The notes: a model not told the origin generated them from the sequence alone. DNA of 64,000 nucleotides from Lentisphaerota bacterium (GCA_015061605.1 SUWH01000007.1:1-64000), one strand, 5' to 3'; positions 49,446-59,214 are shown, counted from the first letter of the stretch. Numbers and translations: made by a program.

Positions 49446-51878
49446 ATGATGAAAAAAAATTTTTTATTTTGTCTGTTGTTGACGGCACTGCTGGCAAATG
49501 CCGGAAAAATCGTTATGGTCGATAATTTCGATCTGCCGGATATGCGGGTATGGAACTTCAAGGCTCCGTCAACCGCTGCCAGCTGGTCAAAAGAGATGGA
49601 GATAACCAAACCTGCCGGAAGATTGTTTGTCCGCTTTTTCCAAAAAGATTCTCTTAAAAAGATTGAGTTCAGCACCCCGGGAAGCAGTAAACCGCTTTGG
49701 ACCGCAAAGAAATTTGACCGGTCAACCGCAATAAAAAGCACTCCGGCAGGTCAATATGTTTTCCGTTTCTCCGGCGAAGGCAATTCCGGCTGCCGGGTGG
49801 AGATTTCCGCGCGCAGCCAGTATGGAAGAATGATCGACTGGAACTGTTCCAACGCCCGCATAACTCCGCGCGCTCAAGGCGCATTGCTTCAAGCCAACGG
49901 TAAAAATGCTTCATTTTACGGCAGATGTTTTCAGCTGGCAAAGAACCGGCTCTATACCCTCGCGCTGGAAGCGGAATCTCTGGAACCGCAAACCGTTTCT
50001 CTGGTCGTATCCAAACACAAAGTTGCCCGCCGGGTCGTACCATTCCCGATGGAAGCCGGAAAAAACATGACGCTCAGTGCCAAATTTCAGCTTCCGGCGG
50101 ATAACGGCAATATCTCCATACTTTTCAGCAAAGATCTGCTGGTCAAAAAGTTGACCATCACCGACGAGGGCGATGCTCCGGAAATCCAAACGGCAGTAAA
50201 AGCTGCTGCTTCAAACAAAAAAAGAGGCGGCAAAAAAGCTGCGCCAAAGGTCGCCAATGACGGCAGATTCCTCGAACAGCGCAACGAAGAAAAAGAGCCC
50301 GCCAATCCGATGCTGAAACTTCCGGTATTCTACCGTCGCGCACCGCGTCTGGTCTACCCGGACAGCATCCCGCAGGAGTATGAAATTTGCAGCGGACTCA
50401 ACTGTTTCGGCACCCCGGGCAGTTATGTTTTGATCTATGCGGCACTCCACAATCCGGGAACCGACCGCGAAGTCGGCATCTGTTCCGTTTCGGATCTGCT
50501 CTCTGCAAAGGGAAAAATTGCCGCCGGACAATGGGAGATATCTGAAATCGGTTTTTCCAACTACCCCAGAGGGAAACTTTCCAGCCAGATCATCCCGGAA
50601 CTGATTCTCAATCAATCCGGCAAAGCTCTGAAAGCAAACGGGAACCGCATGTACCGCTTTTTCCTCAAACTCCCCGCCGGAACCGCCCCCGGCAGATATC
50701 GCGGCTCCGTAAATCTCACCTGCGGCGAAACCGCGCTTGCCCTCCCGCTGGAAGTAAGCGTGCTGCCCTTTGAACTTATGGAACCGGCAAATGATGAATT
50801 TTTATGGTCTGTTTACAGCCGCATCCAGGGCAGACCGCAGCGCTTCTATTCCGGGGCCTTGCGCGACCGCTATTTTCAGGATATGCGCGAGGCGGGGATC
50901 AACGGTCTGCATTACAGCATGGGCAACAGTGAAGCGGCAGTCAAGCGGCTTCAGGAGATCCGCAAAAAACATGGCTTTACCGCGCCGCCGGTGCTGTATG
51001 GCATCCGTCCCCATCAGGCCGCGCTGAAAAATCTCGGGCTGCCCGTTACCGAAAAACGGTGGTTCGACAACGCCGCCGTCCGCAAAGAGTATGTCCGGCT
51101 GTTGAAAATTTTTGACGGCTGGATGAAGAAACATGGCGGCGAAAACTGGAATGATTATTACGTCTCCTGTGTCGATGAACCTTTCCTCGGCCAAATGGAG
51201 CGTGCCGCATGGGAAAACAAACTCGCCAGAGAAGCCGGATTGAAAACCACCGGCACCATCTACCAGCCCCGGTTCGTCCGGACACTTGCTCCCGATCTGG
51301 ATATGTCGATAAATATGTTCATCAACCGCGACCCGGAAATCTTGCAGCAGTTGAAAGATATTCAAAAAGAGTTCCCGAAACTGCATTACTGGTATCTCGG
51401 TGCCGGAGCCTACGATAATCAGGAAGGCGGTCTGATGCCCAACCGGCTCATGGCAGGCTTCGGCAGTTTCCGTTCCGGAGTCAAAGGGCACATCTCCTTT
51501 ACGTATCAGAATATAGATCCACACCATGAACCATTCCGCAGTCCGCTGCTCCGGGGATACGGCATGACCTTCCCCCATCCGGAACCGACGCCGGAGAAGG
51601 TGACGATCTTCACGTTGGAATTCGACGGCTTGCGCGAAGGTATCACCGACTACAAATATCTTTACACCTTGCAGAAATTGATTGTGCAAAAAGCCGGAAC
51701 CGATGCGGCAAAACGCGGTCAGGCGGTTTTGGATCATATTCTGAAAAGCACCACGTGGCACGATAAGATGACCCACGCTCAAGGCATCACCGCCAAACGG
51801 GATATGACCAATGACAATATGGATAAACTCCGTGCCCTTGCCGCCAACGCCATAACGGAACTCATTCTGGAGAAATAA
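49446..51878 (+). CDS. secreted glycoside hydrolase-like protein (DUF4091-type)
   Basis: Signal peptide MMKKNFLFCLLLTALLANAG; GMTFPHPEPTPEKVTIFTLEFDGLREGITDYKYLYTLQKLI; YYVSCVDEPFLGQMERAAW. ATG 49416 is an alternative start. Confidence 0.65.
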   Translation: MMKKNFLFCLLLTALLANAGKIVMVDNFDLPDMRVWNFKAPSTAASWSKEMEITKPAGRLFVRFFQKDSLKKIEFSTPGSSKPLWTAKKFDRSTAIKSTPAGQYVFRFSGEGNSGCRVEISARSQYGRMIDWNCSNARITPRAQGALLQANGKNASFYGRCFQLAKNRLYTLALEAESLEPQTVSLVVSKHKVARRVVPFPMEAGKNMTLSAKFQLPADNGNISILFSKDLLVKKLTITDEGDAPEIQTAVKAAASNKKRGGKKAAPKVANDGRFLEQRNEEKEPANPMLKLPVFYRRAPRLVYPDSIPQEYEICSGLNCFGTPGSYVLIYAALHNPGTDREVGICSVSDLLSAKGKIAAGQWEISEIGFSNYPRGKLSSQIIPELILNQSGKALKANGNRMYRFFLKLPAGTAPGRYRGSVNLTCGETALALPLEVSVLPFELMEPANDEFLWSVYSRIQGRPQRFYSGALRDRYFQDMREAGINGLHYSMGNSEAAVKRLQEIRKKHGFTAPPVLYGIRPHQAALKNLGLPVTEKRWFDNAAVRKEYVRLLKIFDGWMKKHGGENWNDYYVSCVDEPFLGQMERAAWENKLAREAGLKTTGTIYQPRFVRTLAPDLDMSINMFINRDPEILQQLKDIQKEFPKLHYWYLGAGAYDNQEGGLMPNRLMAGFGSFRSGVKGHISFTYQNIDPHHEPFRSPLLRGYGMTFPHPEPTPEKVTIFTLEFDGLREGITDYKYLYTLQKLIVQKAGTDAAKRGQAVLDHILKSTTWHDKMTHAQGITAKRDMTNDNMDKLRALAANAITELILEK

Positions 51879-51881
51879 GCG

Positions 51882-53120
51882 ATGAAAAATTTACTTTTAT
51901 TCCTTGCCGCGATTCTTCTTTCCGCCGGTAACGCGGCGGCATACGAACTTGTAAAGGTTGCCGGAGCGCTGAAAATCGACGGCATTGCCGAAACGGCGTG
52001 GCAGCAGGCCAAGCCGATAAAACTTTTCAAGTGGCGCGACAGCAAACTCCCCGTCTTTATGCCCTCAACAGTAAAATTTCTCTATGATGACACCAATTTG
52101 TACTGCCTGGCGGAATTTCAGGAGGTGAACCTCAATGAAGCATTGATGCAGTCAACGAAATATCCGCACCGGGATGCGCCGGTCTATTCCAATGACTGCT
52201 GCGAACTCTTTATCGACCCGTTCCGGGATGGTAAACGGGTGTTTCATCTGGTCGTGGATATCCACGGCGGGGTGGCGGATTATCTGTGCGGCGACACCGT
52301 AAGGTTCCGCAATGAATTGAGCTGGAACGGCTACTGGAGAAGTGCCGTCCACATCTCAAGTGAACAGTGGAATGTCGAATATGCCATCCCCTGGAACACC
52401 ATCGGAGTCAAGCCGGGCAAAGCACGGCAGCTCGGCGTAAATCTTTCGCGTTCCCGCCGCTGCAATCCGACCGAACGTACGGTGATCGTGGATAAACTGG
52501 CTCTGCGCAGCACTCCGGATTATATTCAAATGAAAGCCGATATCGCTCCGCTTCCCGTGACCGGTTCCATCGAATACGGCGCCTTCTTCTCCGGCAGCAA
52601 CAGCTTCAGCGTCATCTTGCAAAATGCCGCCAAACACACTCAAAATGGTATACTGTTGATCAGCGGCACTTACAGTGACGGAAAGACGGCGTTCACAATG
52701 GAACTGCCGGTTTCCGCAGCGCCGCGCCAAAAGCTGACGATCCCGGTCAAAGTCAACGTTCCGGCTCCGGGAAATGTCAATATTTCAGCTGATTTACAGC
52801 TTGATAAAGCGAAAATTTTTATCGGCAGTACCAATGTCAAAATCCAGCCGCCATTCGATATCAATGACCCGCATCCGATGGTCTTTCAAGGTGAAAAATG
52901 GGGCATTTATCTGCGGATATTCACTGCCGGAGCAAGAGATTTTTCTGTAAAAATAAAGCAAAATGGCAAAGTTGCCGCCCGGGCAGAATATCCGGCGCTC
53001 CAAGGCAGAAACTTTGTCACTCTGCCCACCGGAAGCCTTCTGCCGGGAGAGTATGATTTGAGTGTTATTTCCGGCAAGGATACGGTAACTGTACCGCTGC
53101 AGATCATTGCCAGACCATAA
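51882..53120 (+). CDS. secreted carbohydrate-binding protein (CBM9/DOMON-like)
   Basis: Signal peptide; LKIDGIAETAWQQAKPIKLFKW, VKFLYDDTNLYCLAEFQE, SNDCCELFIDPFRDGKRVFHLVVDIHGGVADY, WNVEYAIPWNTIGVKPGKARQLGVNLSRSR. Confidence 0.75.
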   Translation: MKNLLLFLAAILLSAGNAAAYELVKVAGALKIDGIAETAWQQAKPIKLFKWRDSKLPVFMPSTVKFLYDDTNLYCLAEFQEVNLNEALMQSTKYPHRDAPVYSNDCCELFIDPFRDGKRVFHLVVDIHGGVADYLCGDTVRFRNELSWNGYWRSAVHISSEQWNVEYAIPWNTIGVKPGKARQLGVNLSRSRRCNPTERTVIVDKLALRSTPDYIQMKADIAPLPVTGSIEYGAFFSGSNSFSVILQNAAKHTQNGILLISGTYSDGKTAFTMELPVSAAPRQKLTIPVKVNVPAPGNVNISADLQLDKAKIFIGSTNVKIQPPFDINDPHPMVFQGEKWGIYLRIFTAGARDFSVKIKQNGKVAARAEYPALQGRNFVTLPTGSLLPGEYDLSVISGKDTVTVPLQIIARP

Positions 53121-53146
53121 ATTTTTGATTTTTTTTGCAAAAACAG

Positions 53147-53175
53147 TTGTTTTTTTACTATGTTATGGTTATAAT
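53147..53175 (+). promoter_or_regulatory. promoter of pseudopilin gene 3
   Basis: TTGTTT - 17 bp - TATAAT, preceded by gcaaaaacag. Confidence 0.65.
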
Positions 53176-53218
53176 ATATCCTGTGTCAATTTAAGAAATT
53201 TTCATATGGAGGTATTTT

Positions 53219-53461
53219 ATGACTCATAAAGATGCTTTTTCTGTCCATGGGCATGGACAGAAGCTGTACAGCTTCTGTCCATGGGCATGGACAGAAGCTG
53301 TACAGCTTCACGCTGATCGAATTGCTCGTTGTTATCGCCATCATCGCCATTCTGGCGGCGGTACTGCTCCCGGCGCTGCAACAGGCGCGCGCCCGCGGAC
53401 AGGGGACCCAATGCCTCAACAACATCAAGCAGCTTGGATTTGCAGTGAATCAGTACGCTGA
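53219..53461 (+). other. SD-preceded reading frame (probable native pilin leader, currently out of frame)
   Basis: GGAGG (53208-53212) 6 nt before ATG 53219; reads [38 protein letters not shown]... Deleting one 34-bp unit would read [25 protein letters not shown]. Confidence 0.75.
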
Positions 53462-54026
53462 CGAAAACGACGGTCACGGTCCCTGTCCTAAAATGGATGC
53501 GACCTATCACTACATCTGGAGCAGTAATGGAGGAAAAGGTACCGTAGGAAAATATCTCTCGAACATAAAAGATCATTGCGTTCCGGCAGCATATTGTCCG
53601 CGCGGCGGCAGAACAGCTGATGGCACAATACAATCATACTTCTGGCAGACAACCAGTTATGCAGTGAATGCTTTTCTGGGCGTTCATCCGTCTTTGGGGA
53701 AAGCTTTCATGCAGAAATACAGCACCGTCCGTTTCGCTTCCAAAGTCATGTCGGTCGGAGAAATCGGTCCGATCAATAAGGTTGGTCCATTCACCCATCC
53801 GGCCTTGTCACCGACCAGTACCAACCTCACAACCAATAACCTTGCCTATTTCACCCACCTTTCATTCCGTCACCCTGCCAAACGCGGTGCGAGCATAGCT
53901 TTTATCGACGGACACTCCGAACACGTTTCACCTTATGACCATACGGCTGGTGCAGACGGTTATTCCGGCGTCCGGGATAAAAAATTTCTCTTCCGCGATA
54001 ACTACGCGCAGACCGGACATCTCTGA
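53232..54026 (+). CDS. pseudopilin-like protein with prepilin N-terminal domain; start uncertain
   Basis: [79 protein letters not shown] 53232 lies about 19 nt past the SD, beyond normal spacing. Confidence 0.85.
   Translation: MLFLSMGMDRSCTASVHGHGQKLYSFTLIELLVVIAIIAILAAVLLPALQQARARGQGTQCLNNIKQLGFAVNQYADENDGHGPCPKMDATYHYIWSSNGGKGTVGKYLSNIKDHCVPAAYCPRGGRTADGTIQSYFWQTTSYAVNAFLGVHPSLGKAFMQKYSTVRFASKVMSVGEIGPINKVGPFTHPALSPTSTNLTTNNLAYFTHLSFRHPAKRGASIAFIDGHSEHVSPYDHTAGADGYSGVRDKKFLFRDNYAQTGHL
53239..53306. repeat. two perfect tandem 34-bp palindromic units in a pseudopilin leader
   Basis: (ttctgtccatgggcatggacagaagctgtacagc)x2; arms TTCTGTCCATG-gg-CATGGACAGAA and palindrome GAAGCTGTACAGCTTC. Confidence 0.97.
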
Positions 54027-54059
54027 TGATCACACCATTACAATATAAGGAACAATAAA

Positions 54060-54833
54060 ATGAAAAAATTTATCGCCCTGCTGTTTGCAGCACTTTTCGT
54101 CTCCGTCCTCGGCGCGGCAGAAAACAAAATCTACTTTGACAACTTTGAGTATCCGCTCACCCGTACCCACTGGCTGAAAATTGATCCGCACACCGAAGCA
54201 TGGACACAGGAATGGCAAGTTCCCGCCTCCGGAGTCCGTTGGAGATTACGTTTCAACGGCGACAGAAGCGCATTCAAAACCTTGTCCGTGGTAAACTCTC
54301 AAGGCAAACAGATTTTCCTCGATGAAGCATGCAAAAAGGCAACCTGGATCAATTTTACCGGCAATGACACCTATACCATCAAAGCAGCGGGGAATCCGCA
54401 CACCAAAGTCTCCTATCTGGTTCTCGACACCTATGCACTCGAAGATAAAACCCAGCCCGGATGGCGTTCGACCTACATGCCCTCATGGCGTTTCCTCCGC
54501 GTCAAGCACGAAGCTGCCAAAGACGGCGGTACAACTCTGACCCCCAACGGGGTAGCGCCGTCGATCTACACGCTGTTGAGCGGACTTACAAAAAAATACC
54601 GCGCTGAATTCACCGTGATCAGCCCGGTCGCCCAGAAGGTCAAAGTCGATGCCGCATGGCAGCGTAAAACCGGCAAAGGCCGTGACCGGGTCAATCAGGT
54701 CGTGGAAGTTGAGCCGAATAAGCCATCAACCGTTTCTGTTGAATTTACTCCGACTGCCACCCCGGTCGCAGTAACATTGCTCATCGAAAAGGAATTGACG
54801 GTAAAGAACTTCAATCTGTTTGAGGTCAAATAA
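54060..54833 (+). CDS. secreted beta-sandwich-like protein of unknown function
   Basis: Signal peptide; KIYFDNFEYPLTRTHW... resembles the N-terminal region of the 49446 protein by eye. Confidence 0.6.
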   Translation: MKKFIALLFAALFVSVLGAAENKIYFDNFEYPLTRTHWLKIDPHTEAWTQEWQVPASGVRWRLRFNGDRSAFKTLSVVNSQGKQIFLDEACKKATWINFTGNDTYTIKAAGNPHTKVSYLVLDTYALEDKTQPGWRSTYMPSWRFLRVKHEAAKDGGTTLTPNGVAPSIYTLLSGLTKKYRAEFTVISPVAQKVKVDAAWQRKTGKGRDRVNQVVEVEPNKPSTVSVEFTPTATPVAVTLLIEKELTVKNFNLFEVK

Positions 54834-57179
54834 ATGAAAAAATTTATGACAATCCTGCTTGCTTCAAGCGGGATTTTTCTGTTTGGGGCGGAACTGAGTT
54901 CCGGCAAGCTGCACGTCGAACTGCGGAAAAACGCCACTGCCCCGCAGAAAATTTCATATAACGGCATGGAGCTTATCCAAAACTTTTTTTACTCATGGTA
55001 CGCCAGAGGATACTGGTACAGCGACCGCAGTGGAGTAAGCAATTCATTTGACCGTTCCGGAACCGGAAATATCAAAGTTGAAGAACTTTCCGGTGACACC
55101 TTGAAAATCAACTATGATTGCACCGACTTCAATGTTGCTGCCTCCTATGAACTGCTCAAAGCTCCCGACGCGGTAAAGGTCGAATTTTACCTTACCGCGC
55201 GCAATGACATCTATCTCGGCGGCATCGATCCGCCGGGCGGATGCAGTCTGCCCCTGATAAGAAAAAATAAGGCATTGACCCACTTTTATGAAGTAGCATC
55301 TGATCTGTCGGTCAAACTCAAAAGCAAAGGTGATTACCCCGAACGCCTTGCCGGAGTTGTCCGGAACAACTGCATCGGCGGCTATACCGATGCCAAGGGA
55401 GAAAAAGGCTTTTTCATTTTGCTCGATCGCCGCTTTTACGGCAGACAGCAGGATACTCCGGTCATCACCGGAGGCGGATTGTGCTTTTCCAAAGATGTCT
55501 GTAAGCTCATCCGCAAGGGTGAAGTCATCAAAGGACAATTCTACATCGTCCCCTTTGACGGTAATGCTGAAAAAACAGCCAGAACCGCCGTTGAAAAATT
55601 TTGCGATCAATCCCCGGTCAAGCGCTGGGATTTTTACGCTCCCTACCGCAAGCTCCGGGGAAAAACTGCTTCAAGTTTCGTGACCGTTGCCGACAATGAA
55701 TTTTTCACCGCCGCCGCCGGGAGCACCGGGCATGTCCTGCCGGAAACGCCGCTGCCCAAAATCACTGCTCCGTCAATAAAAGTTTCCGGAGCAAAAAATC
55801 AGCACATCTTTTCACAGATCGTATTGAATGCCAAACAGGATTTGAAAGATTTGAAGTTCACATTAAAGTTCCCGGAGTTCAAAGATTGCCGGATCGAAAA
55901 AATCACCCCGGTTCCCAGCGATTATCCGGCAACCGCATTTGCTGTCGCCGGAGATTTCCCCGATATTCTGCAAAAAGCTGACACCCCGGAATTGAAAAAA
56001 TCTTCCGGCAATGTGCCCTATTTGCTGACGGTTTATATTCCGGAAAATGCCCAAGCCGGTCCCCACACGGGAAAGGTGAAAATATTTTCCGGTGAAAAAT
56101 CCATTGCTGAACTGAACGTGGAAATGGAAGTTTTTGATTTTGCCCTGCCGAAAATGAGCAGCTTCCGTTCCGCATTTCTGGCATGGACCTCCGCCGCATA
56201 CCGCAAAAATTTCCGGGCAAAAGATTATATGCTCGACCAGCGCAAACTGCGGATAACCACCCCGGTCGAAATCTACACCCCATGTGATAAACAGGGAAAT
56301 CTGAACAGTCCGGATGGTTTCAAAAGAGCGGTCAAAAACGCTCTGGATGCCGGAGATACCTGCTTCCGTTTGTCCAGCGTTTACATGTGGCGTTCCATGC
56401 CGTACAAAGACAAAACCGGCAAAGAGGCGGAACTTTACATCAAAACTTTCACCCGGCAGGTCTACGCCATCATGAAAGAACTCAATGCGGTAAAATATGC
56501 GTGGTTCCTGATGGCAGATGAGACTCACCGGCCGGAGATGAACAAAATGCATGCCCAGTGGTGCAAATGGGTCAGAGAAGTCGCCCCCGATCTGCCCATA
56601 TTCTCCACCCAGAACCATCCGGAATACTCCATTGCCGATCAGGCGGACATCCTCTGCGGCCCCTTGAGTTCGGTCAATGTCCTGCGCCAAAAATACGGCG
56701 ATAAAAAGGAGTATTGGGTCTATGAAAACGGCTATCCCTTCAGCCTCGGACAGAGTGAGATCGTCACCCGTTCCATGCCGCTGCGGAGCATGAAACACGG
56801 CATAAAAGGCTATCATCAGTGGAGCTCCTGCCACTGGCCCGCCGAAAAAGATGGTAAATTCCGCCCGGGATATTTTCACGGAACCGCATCGCTCTACTAC
56901 CCGCCGGAATTCGGATACCGCAAAAATCAGCCGGTACGTTCCATGCGGCTGATCAACTGCGCCCAGGGCATCATCGACCACGATCATATCGCCATACTTG
57001 AAAAACTGATCGCCGAAAATCCCACCCTCCAGGAAGCGCAGGATGCGGCAAAATATCTGAAGCGGGAGTTGGACCGGCTGGTTCCGGATGTGTATACTTT
57101 CAACAGTTCAAGTGCCGATTTTGACGTGTTCAGACTTGAAATCGCTCACTGGATCGTCAAAATATCAAAAAAATTGTAA
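54834..57179 (+). CDS. secreted glycoside hydrolase-like protein (DUF4091-type)
   Basis: Signal peptide; YAWFLMADETHRPEMNKMHAQWCKWVREVAPDLPIFSTQNHPEY; GIKGYHQWSSCHWPAEKDGKFRPGYFHGTASLYYPPEFG. Confidence 0.62.
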   Translation: MKKFMTILLASSGIFLFGAELSSGKLHVELRKNATAPQKISYNGMELIQNFFYSWYARGYWYSDRSGVSNSFDRSGTGNIKVEELSGDTLKINYDCTDFNVAASYELLKAPDAVKVEFYLTARNDIYLGGIDPPGGCSLPLIRKNKALTHFYEVASDLSVKLKSKGDYPERLAGVVRNNCIGGYTDAKGEKGFFILLDRRFYGRQQDTPVITGGGLCFSKDVCKLIRKGEVIKGQFYIVPFDGNAEKTARTAVEKFCDQSPVKRWDFYAPYRKLRGKTASSFVTVADNEFFTAAAGSTGHVLPETPLPKITAPSIKVSGAKNQHIFSQIVLNAKQDLKDLKFTLKFPEFKDCRIEKITPVPSDYPATAFAVAGDFPDILQKADTPELKKSSGNVPYLLTVYIPENAQAGPHTGKVKIFSGEKSIAELNVEMEVFDFALPKMSSFRSAFLAWTSAAYRKNFRAKDYMLDQRKLRITTPVEIYTPCDKQGNLNSPDGFKRAVKNALDAGDTCFRLSSVYMWRSMPYKDKTGKEAELYIKTFTRQVYAIMKELNAVKYAWFLMADETHRPEMNKMHAQWCKWVREVAPDLPIFSTQNHPEYSIADQADILCGPLSSVNVLRQKYGDKKEYWVYENGYPFSLGQSEIVTRSMPLRSMKHGIKGYHQWSSCHWPAEKDGKFRPGYFHGTASLYYPPEFGYRKNQPVRSMRLINCAQGIIDHDHIAILEKLIAENPTLQEAQDAAKYLKRELDRLVPDVYTFNSSSADFDVFRLEIAHWIVKISKKL

Positions 57180-57197
57180 AAAAAAGCGGAAAAACGC

Positions 57198-57225
57198 TTG
57201 AATGTCAAATTTTCCGGTGTATACT
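57198..57225 (+). promoter_or_regulatory. promoter upstream of lptB
   Basis: TTGAAT - 16 bp - TATACT. Confidence 0.5.
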
Positions 57226-57291
57226 AATAGCAGAAAGCAGGGAATGCTTCACTGCAATACACTGAATTTTTGAGAAAGATTTTTTGGAATA

Positions 57292-58035
57292 ATGAGCGAA
57301 TCCGACAACGACAATCTGCTCGTAAGTGCCGAGCATCTGGTAAAAACCTATCACGGACGCACCGTCGTCAACGATGTTTCAGTCTGCATCCGCCCCGGCG
57401 AAGTGGTCGGTCTTCTCGGTCCCAACGGCGCGGGAAAGACCACCAGTTTCTACATGATCATGGGGCTGGTTCGTCCCGACAGCGGTAAAATCACTTTCCG
57501 CGGCGTCGATATAACTAAAATGCCGATGTACAAACGTGCCAGAATGGGCATGGGCTATCTGGCACAGGAACCGTCGATTTTCCGCAAACTCACGGTGGAA
57601 GAAAACATTATGGCGATCCTGGAAACTCTCGCCATCTCCGGCAAAGAGCGCAAAGCCCGCCTCGATGCGCTGCTTGAAGAACTCGAACTCACCCGTCTGC
57701 GCAAACAGAAAGCAATGACCCTCTCCGGCGGTGAACGCCGCCGTCTGGAAATAACCCGCGCCCTGGTGACCAACCCCGCCTTTATCATGCTCGATGAACC
57801 TTTTGCCGGTGTCGACCCGCTGGCAGTTCACGATGTCCAGCAGATAATCCTCAAACTCAAAGAACGCAATATGGGCGTACTTATCACCGACCACAGTGTC
57901 CGCGACACACTGAAGATCGTCGACCGCGCCTATATCATGTGCATGGGCAAAACATTATTGGAAGGACCCAGCGAATTTCTGGTCAATGATCCGCAGGCAA
58001 AGGAGATCTACCTCGGACCGGAATTCACGATGTGA
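57292..58035 (+). CDS. lptB: LPS export ABC transporter ATP-binding protein
   Basis: LLGPNGAGKTTSFYMIMGLVRPDSGKI, MGYLAQEPSIFRKLTVEENIMAILE, LSGGERRRLEITRALVTNPAFIMLDEPFAGVDPLAVHDVQ. Confidence 0.95.
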   Translation: MSESDNDNLLVSAEHLVKTYHGRTVVNDVSVCIRPGEVVGLLGPNGAGKTTSFYMIMGLVRPDSGKITFRGVDITKMPMYKRARMGMGYLAQEPSIFRKLTVEENIMAILETLAISGKERKARLDALLEELELTRLRKQKAMTLSGGERRRLEITRALVTNPAFIMLDEPFAGVDPLAVHDVQQIILKLKERNMGVLITDHSVRDTLKIVDRAYIMCMGKTLLEGPSEFLVNDPQAKEIYLGPEFTM

Positions 58036-58066
58036 AAATGTTGATTATTTTTTGAAGGAAAGTTTT

Positions 58067-58777
58067 ATGAAAAAATCAATTGTTATTCCGGGTATTTCAC
58101 TGCTGACCATCGCCTTGCAAGCTGCGAATATTTTTATGGCAGGTGATTCCACTTGTGCAAACTATCCGGCAAACAGAGCACCGCTGACCGGTTGGGGACA
58201 GGTGCTCCAGCAGTTCTGCAAGGAAGAGTGCAAAGTTTACAACTTCGCCAAGCCCGGAGCCAGCAGCCGCAGTTTCATCGAAAAAAAACTGTGGGACAAG
58301 CTTATTGCAAAAGTGCAAAAAGGTGACTTCGTCATTGTTCAGTTCGGTCACAACGACAGCAAAAAAAATAATGACCGCTTCGCCGCTCCCGGGGCCGCCT
58401 ACGATGCCAATTTGAAAAAATTCATCGCCGATGTCCGCGCCAAAGGTGCGTATCCGATCATCGCCACCAGCATTGCGCGTGCCAATTTCAAAAAAGGCAA
58501 AATCGCCCCCGGAAACCTCAACGCTTACCGCGCGGCCTGTTTCAATGTCGGCAAGGCGGAAAATGTTCCGGTAGTCGATCTTCTTGTCGAAACCGGCAAT
58601 CTCTTCAACAAACTCGGTCCGGAAGCAACTTACAAGCTGTTCATGTGCTCCTCCGGCATCGAAAAAAAGAAAAATGACCGTACCCATGTCAACAAAGCCG
58701 GAGCAGAAGCCATTGCAAAACTTTTCGTCGACAACGCGAAGAAACAGAATCTGCCCGTAGCGGAGTGCTTTAAGTAA
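58067..58777 (+). CDS. secreted SGNH/GDSL esterase (rhamnogalacturonan acetylesterase-like)
   Basis: IFMAGDSTCANYPANRAPLTGWGQVLQQF, NFAKPGASSRSFIEKKLWDKL, DFVIVQFGHNDSKKNNDRFAAPGAAYDANLKKFI, DRTHVNKAGAEAIAKLFVDNAK. Confidence 0.9.
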   Translation: MKKSIVIPGISLLTIALQAANIFMAGDSTCANYPANRAPLTGWGQVLQQFCKEECKVYNFAKPGASSRSFIEKKLWDKLIAKVQKGDFVIVQFGHNDSKKNNDRFAAPGAAYDANLKKFIADVRAKGAYPIIATSIARANFKKGKIAPGNLNAYRAACFNVGKAENVPVVDLLVETGNLFNKLGPEATYKLFMCSSGIEKKKNDRTHVNKAGAEAIAKLFVDNAKKQNLPVAECFK

Positions 58778-58844
58778 AGTCATGATTTTCAAATACGGGA
58801 TCGGGAATGGTTCCCGGTTTCCCGAAGTCACAGGAGGTGCTTAT

Positions 58845-59180
58845 ATGCTCATCAATGTCATCGGTCGTCAACTCGAAATCACCCCGGCAATCAAGACTTA
58901 TACTGAAAACCGGCTTCAGGCTTTTGAAGCGATTTCCGCGCTTAAAATATCCGGCATAACTGCCACATTGGAATACAGCAAAGGTCATTTCCGGGTCGGA
59001 CTGGTACTGAATTGCAAACTGCACACTTTGACCAGCAATACCGAAGATTTCGATCTCTACCGCGCCTTTGATGCCGCTGCTGACAAACTGGAATCCCAGT
59101 GCATCGCGCTCAAGGAAAAAATCCACGAACACCGCGCTGAATCCATCAGTCAGGTCGACATCCAGCAAGCCGGAGCGTAA
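58845..59180 (+). CDS. hpf: ribosome hibernation-promoting factor
   Basis: MLINVIGRQLEITPAIKTYTENRLQAFEAI...DLYRAFDAAADKLESQCIALKEKIHEHR; AGGAGG SD upstream of ATG 58845. Confidence 0.85.
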   Translation: MLINVIGRQLEITPAIKTYTENRLQAFEAISALKISGITATLEYSKGHFRVGLVLNCKLHTLTSNTEDFDLYRAFDAAADKLESQCIALKEKIHEHRAESISQVDIQQAGA

Positions 59181-59214
59181 TCAAATTATTAACAATCAAA
59201 TAAAAATTGTACGG

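Noticed and set aside
48391-53306. Tandem palindromes as transcription terminators or simple operators
   Set aside because: They lie downstream of the SD-linked start codons, have no T tract, and are directly fused to pilin coding sequence, so a leader-coding role fits better. A regulatory hairpin role cannot be fully excluded.
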